Source: Pandoraea capi (GTDB lineage: Bacteria > Pseudomonadota > Gammaproteobacteria > Burkholderiales > Burkholderiaceae). Taken from it: a DNA stretch of 64,000 bases. The notes under the pieces were generated by a model. That model was given only the letters and a program-made list of their open reading frames with translations. It had not been told where the DNA came from and did not search any database. The translations under genes and the position numbers were made by a program. The number at the start of each line of letters is the position of its first letter. The first letter of the stretch is position 1. Where the stretch lies: assembly GCF_902459735.1 (NCBI RefSeq), contig NZ_CABPRV010000004.1:248001-312000 (forward strand), written 5' to 3'. This document shows, one piece after another, positions 62,476 through 64,000 of this stretch.

Positions 62476-62524
62476 CGGTGCGTAACGTCACGAACGTTGA
62501 GAACGTTGAGAACGTTACGTACCG
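62476..62524. repeat. Imperfect hairpin enclosing AACGTTGAG repeats
   Basis: Arms CGGTGCGTAACGT and ACGTTACGTACCG pair at 12 of 13 positions. The 23-base loop contains AACGTTGAG repeated. It lies between the gcdH terminator and the 3' end of the peroxiredoxin gene; no coding role is seen. Confidence 0.7.
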
Positions 62525-62560
62525 GACGCCCGGCGTACTTACGTATGTCTTGCGACCGGC

Positions 62561-63199
62561 TTACTTGTTCGGTTGCGGCGTCAGACGCAGGTACGGACGC
62601 ACGGCCTTGTAGCCCTTCGGGAATTTCTCCTTGAGCACGGCTTCGTCCTTGAGCGACGGCACGATCACCACGTCTTCGCCATCTTTCCAGTTACCCGGCG
62701 TGGCAACCGAGTAGTTGTCGGTCAGTTGCAGCGAATCGATGACACGCAGGATCTCGTCGAAGTTACGGCCCGTGCTCGCCGGGTACGTAATGGTCAGACG
62801 CACTTTCTTCTTCGGGTCGATCACGAACAGGGAACGCACCGTCATGGTTTCGCTGGCGTTCGGGTGAATCATGTCGTACAGCTGCGAGACCTTGCGATCC
62901 TTATCGGCCAGAATCGGGAAGTTGACCGTGGTGTTCTGCGTCTCGTTGATGTCGCTGATCCAGCCCTTGTGCGATTCAGCATCGTCCACCGACAGCGCGA
63001 TGGCCTTCACGTTGCGTTTTTCGAACTCGCCCTTGAGCTTTGCGGTCAGACCGAGTTCGGTCGTGCACACCGGCGTGTAGTCGGCCGGGTGCGAGAAAAG
63101 GACACCCCAGCCATCGCCAAGGAACTCGTGAAACTTGATCGTACCGATCGACGAATCCTGCTCGAAATCGGGAGCGATATCACCCAAACGCAATGTCAT
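62561..63199 (-). CDS. 1-Cys peroxiredoxin (Prx6-like)
   Basis: Antioxidant enzyme of 212 residues. The peroxidatic cysteine lies in HPADYTPVCTTELG, the Prx6-type signature, and the C-terminal domain runs to VRPYLRLTPQPNK. It reduces peroxides in the cytosol; no resolving cysteine motif is seen, so an external thiol is needed. ATG 63199 gives the conserved start MTLRLGDIAPDFEQD. It is a single-gene unit with no oxidative-stress regulator beside it. Confidence 0.92.
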   Translation of the reverse strand: MTLRLGDIAPDFEQDSSIGTIKFHEFLGDGWGVLFSHPADYTPVCTTELGLTAKLKGEFEKRNVKAIALSVDDAESHKGWISDINETQNTTVNFPILADKDRKVSQLYDMIHPNASETMTVRSLFVIDPKKKVRLTITYPASTGRNFDEILRVIDSLQLTDNYSVATPGNWKDGEDVVIVPSLKDEAVLKEKFPKGYKAVRPYLRLTPQPNK

Positions 63200-63424
63200 T
63201 GACGGTCTCCTTGAGAACCTTTCACTCAGTGGGAACAAGACTAAAGGATGCTAAGCTTAGTCAGAACGAATAAAAAATTTGTTCCAAATAACGATTCGAA
63301 ATATACCGCAGACAGTGTGTTGTTTTCTGGCAACGACGCATTGAAAGCGGTACGATAAGCCCCATATCCCCCGTACCCGCAGCATCTCTATTACGCATTT
63401 TCCTCCCAGAATCGGGTAATGACT

Positions 63425-63733
63425 ATGTCGCAAGTGCCCACCAACAAGGAGAAGTTCATGACCGATATCAAATCCGTACTGGCCGACGCAGAAGATCTGC
63501 TCAAGCAAGCTGCCAACACGACCGGTGAGCGTGCTTCCGAACTGAGCGACCGCGCCCTGACGCTGCTCAAGCAAGCCAAGGAAAAAGCCTCGGACGTTCA
63601 GGTCGTCGTCGTGGAGAAGAGCAAGCAAGCCGCGCGTGCAACCGACGACTACGTGCACGATCATCCGTGGCAAGCCGTGGGCATCGCGGCCGGTATCGGC
63701 GTGGTGATCGGTCTGCTGCTCAACCGCAAGTAA
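63425..63733 (+). CDS. DUF883 (ElaB/YqjD-like) membrane-anchored protein
   Basis: Small protein of 102 residues. A long amphipathic helix (TDIKSVLADAEDLLKQAANTTGERASELSDRAL) leads to one C-terminal span (AVGIAAGIGVVIGLLLNRK). E. coli relatives bind ribosomes at the inner membrane in stationary phase. I use ATG 63425 because MSQVPTNKEK matches the family start; ATG 63458 has the better ribosome site (AAGGAG) and gives 91 residues. It is followed by a DUF1469 gene, the usual partner. Confidence 0.85.
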   Translation: MSQVPTNKEKFMTDIKSVLADAEDLLKQAANTTGERASELSDRALTLLKQAKEKASDVQVVVVEKSKQAARATDDYVHDHPWQAVGIAAGIGVVIGLLLNRK

Positions 63734-63827
63734 GCATCGCCGACGCAAGTCACTTCTCGCCTACTCTGCCGAGGCGGAGCCTGCCTGACCGGTGCGACGG
63801 GTCGGGCGGGCCGCCCAGACCAGCCCA

Positions 63828-64000
63828 TGACCGACAATGATCGCACGACCCCACCGCGGCCTTCGCTGCGGCGCCTCGCCGGTGCGTTGCTCGAGATCGT
63901 ACAGTCGCGCATCGAACTCATCGGTATCGAACTGACTGAAGAAAAGGAACGCCTGATGGGCGTGGCCTTCCTCGGTCTCGCCGCGATGCTCTTCGGCGTT
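63828..64000 (+). CDS. DUF1469 (YqjE-like, phage-holin-family) membrane protein, 5' part only
   Basis: The frame opens at ATG 63828 and runs off the window, giving 57 residues: a short polar leader, then LRRLAGALLEIVQSRIELIGIELTEEKERLMGVAFLGLAAMLFG. This pattern, helix with the RIELxxIELxEEK motif followed by a membrane span, is typical of YqjE. It lies 94 bases after the DUF883 gene, as in the yqjD-yqjE pair of E. coli. Confidence 0.75.

Overview
The window is GC-rich, densely coded chromosomal DNA from a Gram-negative bacterium. The gene set points to a beta-proteobacterium of the Burkholderiaceae: a Burkholderia-type general porin, urea carboxylase with allophanate hydrolase instead of urease, a kynBUA tryptophan operon, FabV enoyl reductase, and many LysR, IclR and GntR regulators. 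Pandoraea is my best guess at genus, but that is inference from gene content and not from a database comparison. I see no insertion sequence, prophage, integrase or CRISPR array. The only RNA genes found are two identical tRNA-Arg(ACG) copies.

Layout. 1-4.9 kb: a NitT/TauT-type (sulfonate-like) ABC importer with two binding proteins and an embedded membrane cytochrome c. 5.2-9.3 kb: LysE exporter, DUF3820 protein, an amidase with a repeat-expanded N-terminus, and a secreted protein that looks like a metallopeptidase with its active site lost. 9.3-13.0 kb: binding protein and MFS transporter divergent from a LysR regulator, with an inverted repeat between them. 13.5-19.9 kb: the urea amidolyase operon (allophanate hydrolase, urea carboxylase, GntR regulator) with a nested inverted repeat at its start. 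20-25 kb: lactate-type FMN dehydrogenase, Lrp regulator, porin, amino-acid permease. 25-30.3 kb: a TetR-controlled EmrA/EmrB/NodT tripartite efflux operon. 30.5-30.8 kb: the tRNAs. 31-40.9 kb: housekeeping and lipid genes (fadD, tcdA, an AsmA-family gene, pdxH, cfa, a DUF72 gene, fabV).

41-45 kb: a DHA2 exporter with a palindromic upstream site, three tandem genes I cannot identify, and msrA. 45.8-50.1 kb: hutG, a polar amino-acid ABC importer and an IclR regulator, probably one operon. 50.3-56.4 kb: a catabolic island with a CoA ligase, an acyl-CoA-dehydrogenase-fold protein lacking the usual catalytic glutamate, an alpha/beta hydrolase and a NicX-like (2,5-dihydroxypyridine dioxygenase family) enzyme. 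These diverge from a flavin reductase and a MarR regulator. 56.6-59.6 kb: kynB-kynU-kynA, tryptophan to anthranilate. 60-62.2 kb: IclR regulator and glutaryl-CoA dehydrogenase. 62.5-64 kb: 1-Cys peroxiredoxin, DUF883 protein and the start of a DUF1469 protein.

The best candidate for an undescribed system is the 50.3-56.4 kb island. It combines a NicX-type ring-cleaving enzyme with CoA activation and a possible two-component flavin monooxygenase, next to the kynurenine operon. Its divergent promoter carries a palindrome (ATGAATATTCAT) of the same form as one beside the exporter 12 kb away (ATGAACGTTCAT). That suggests a shared regulon, possibly under the MarR protein.
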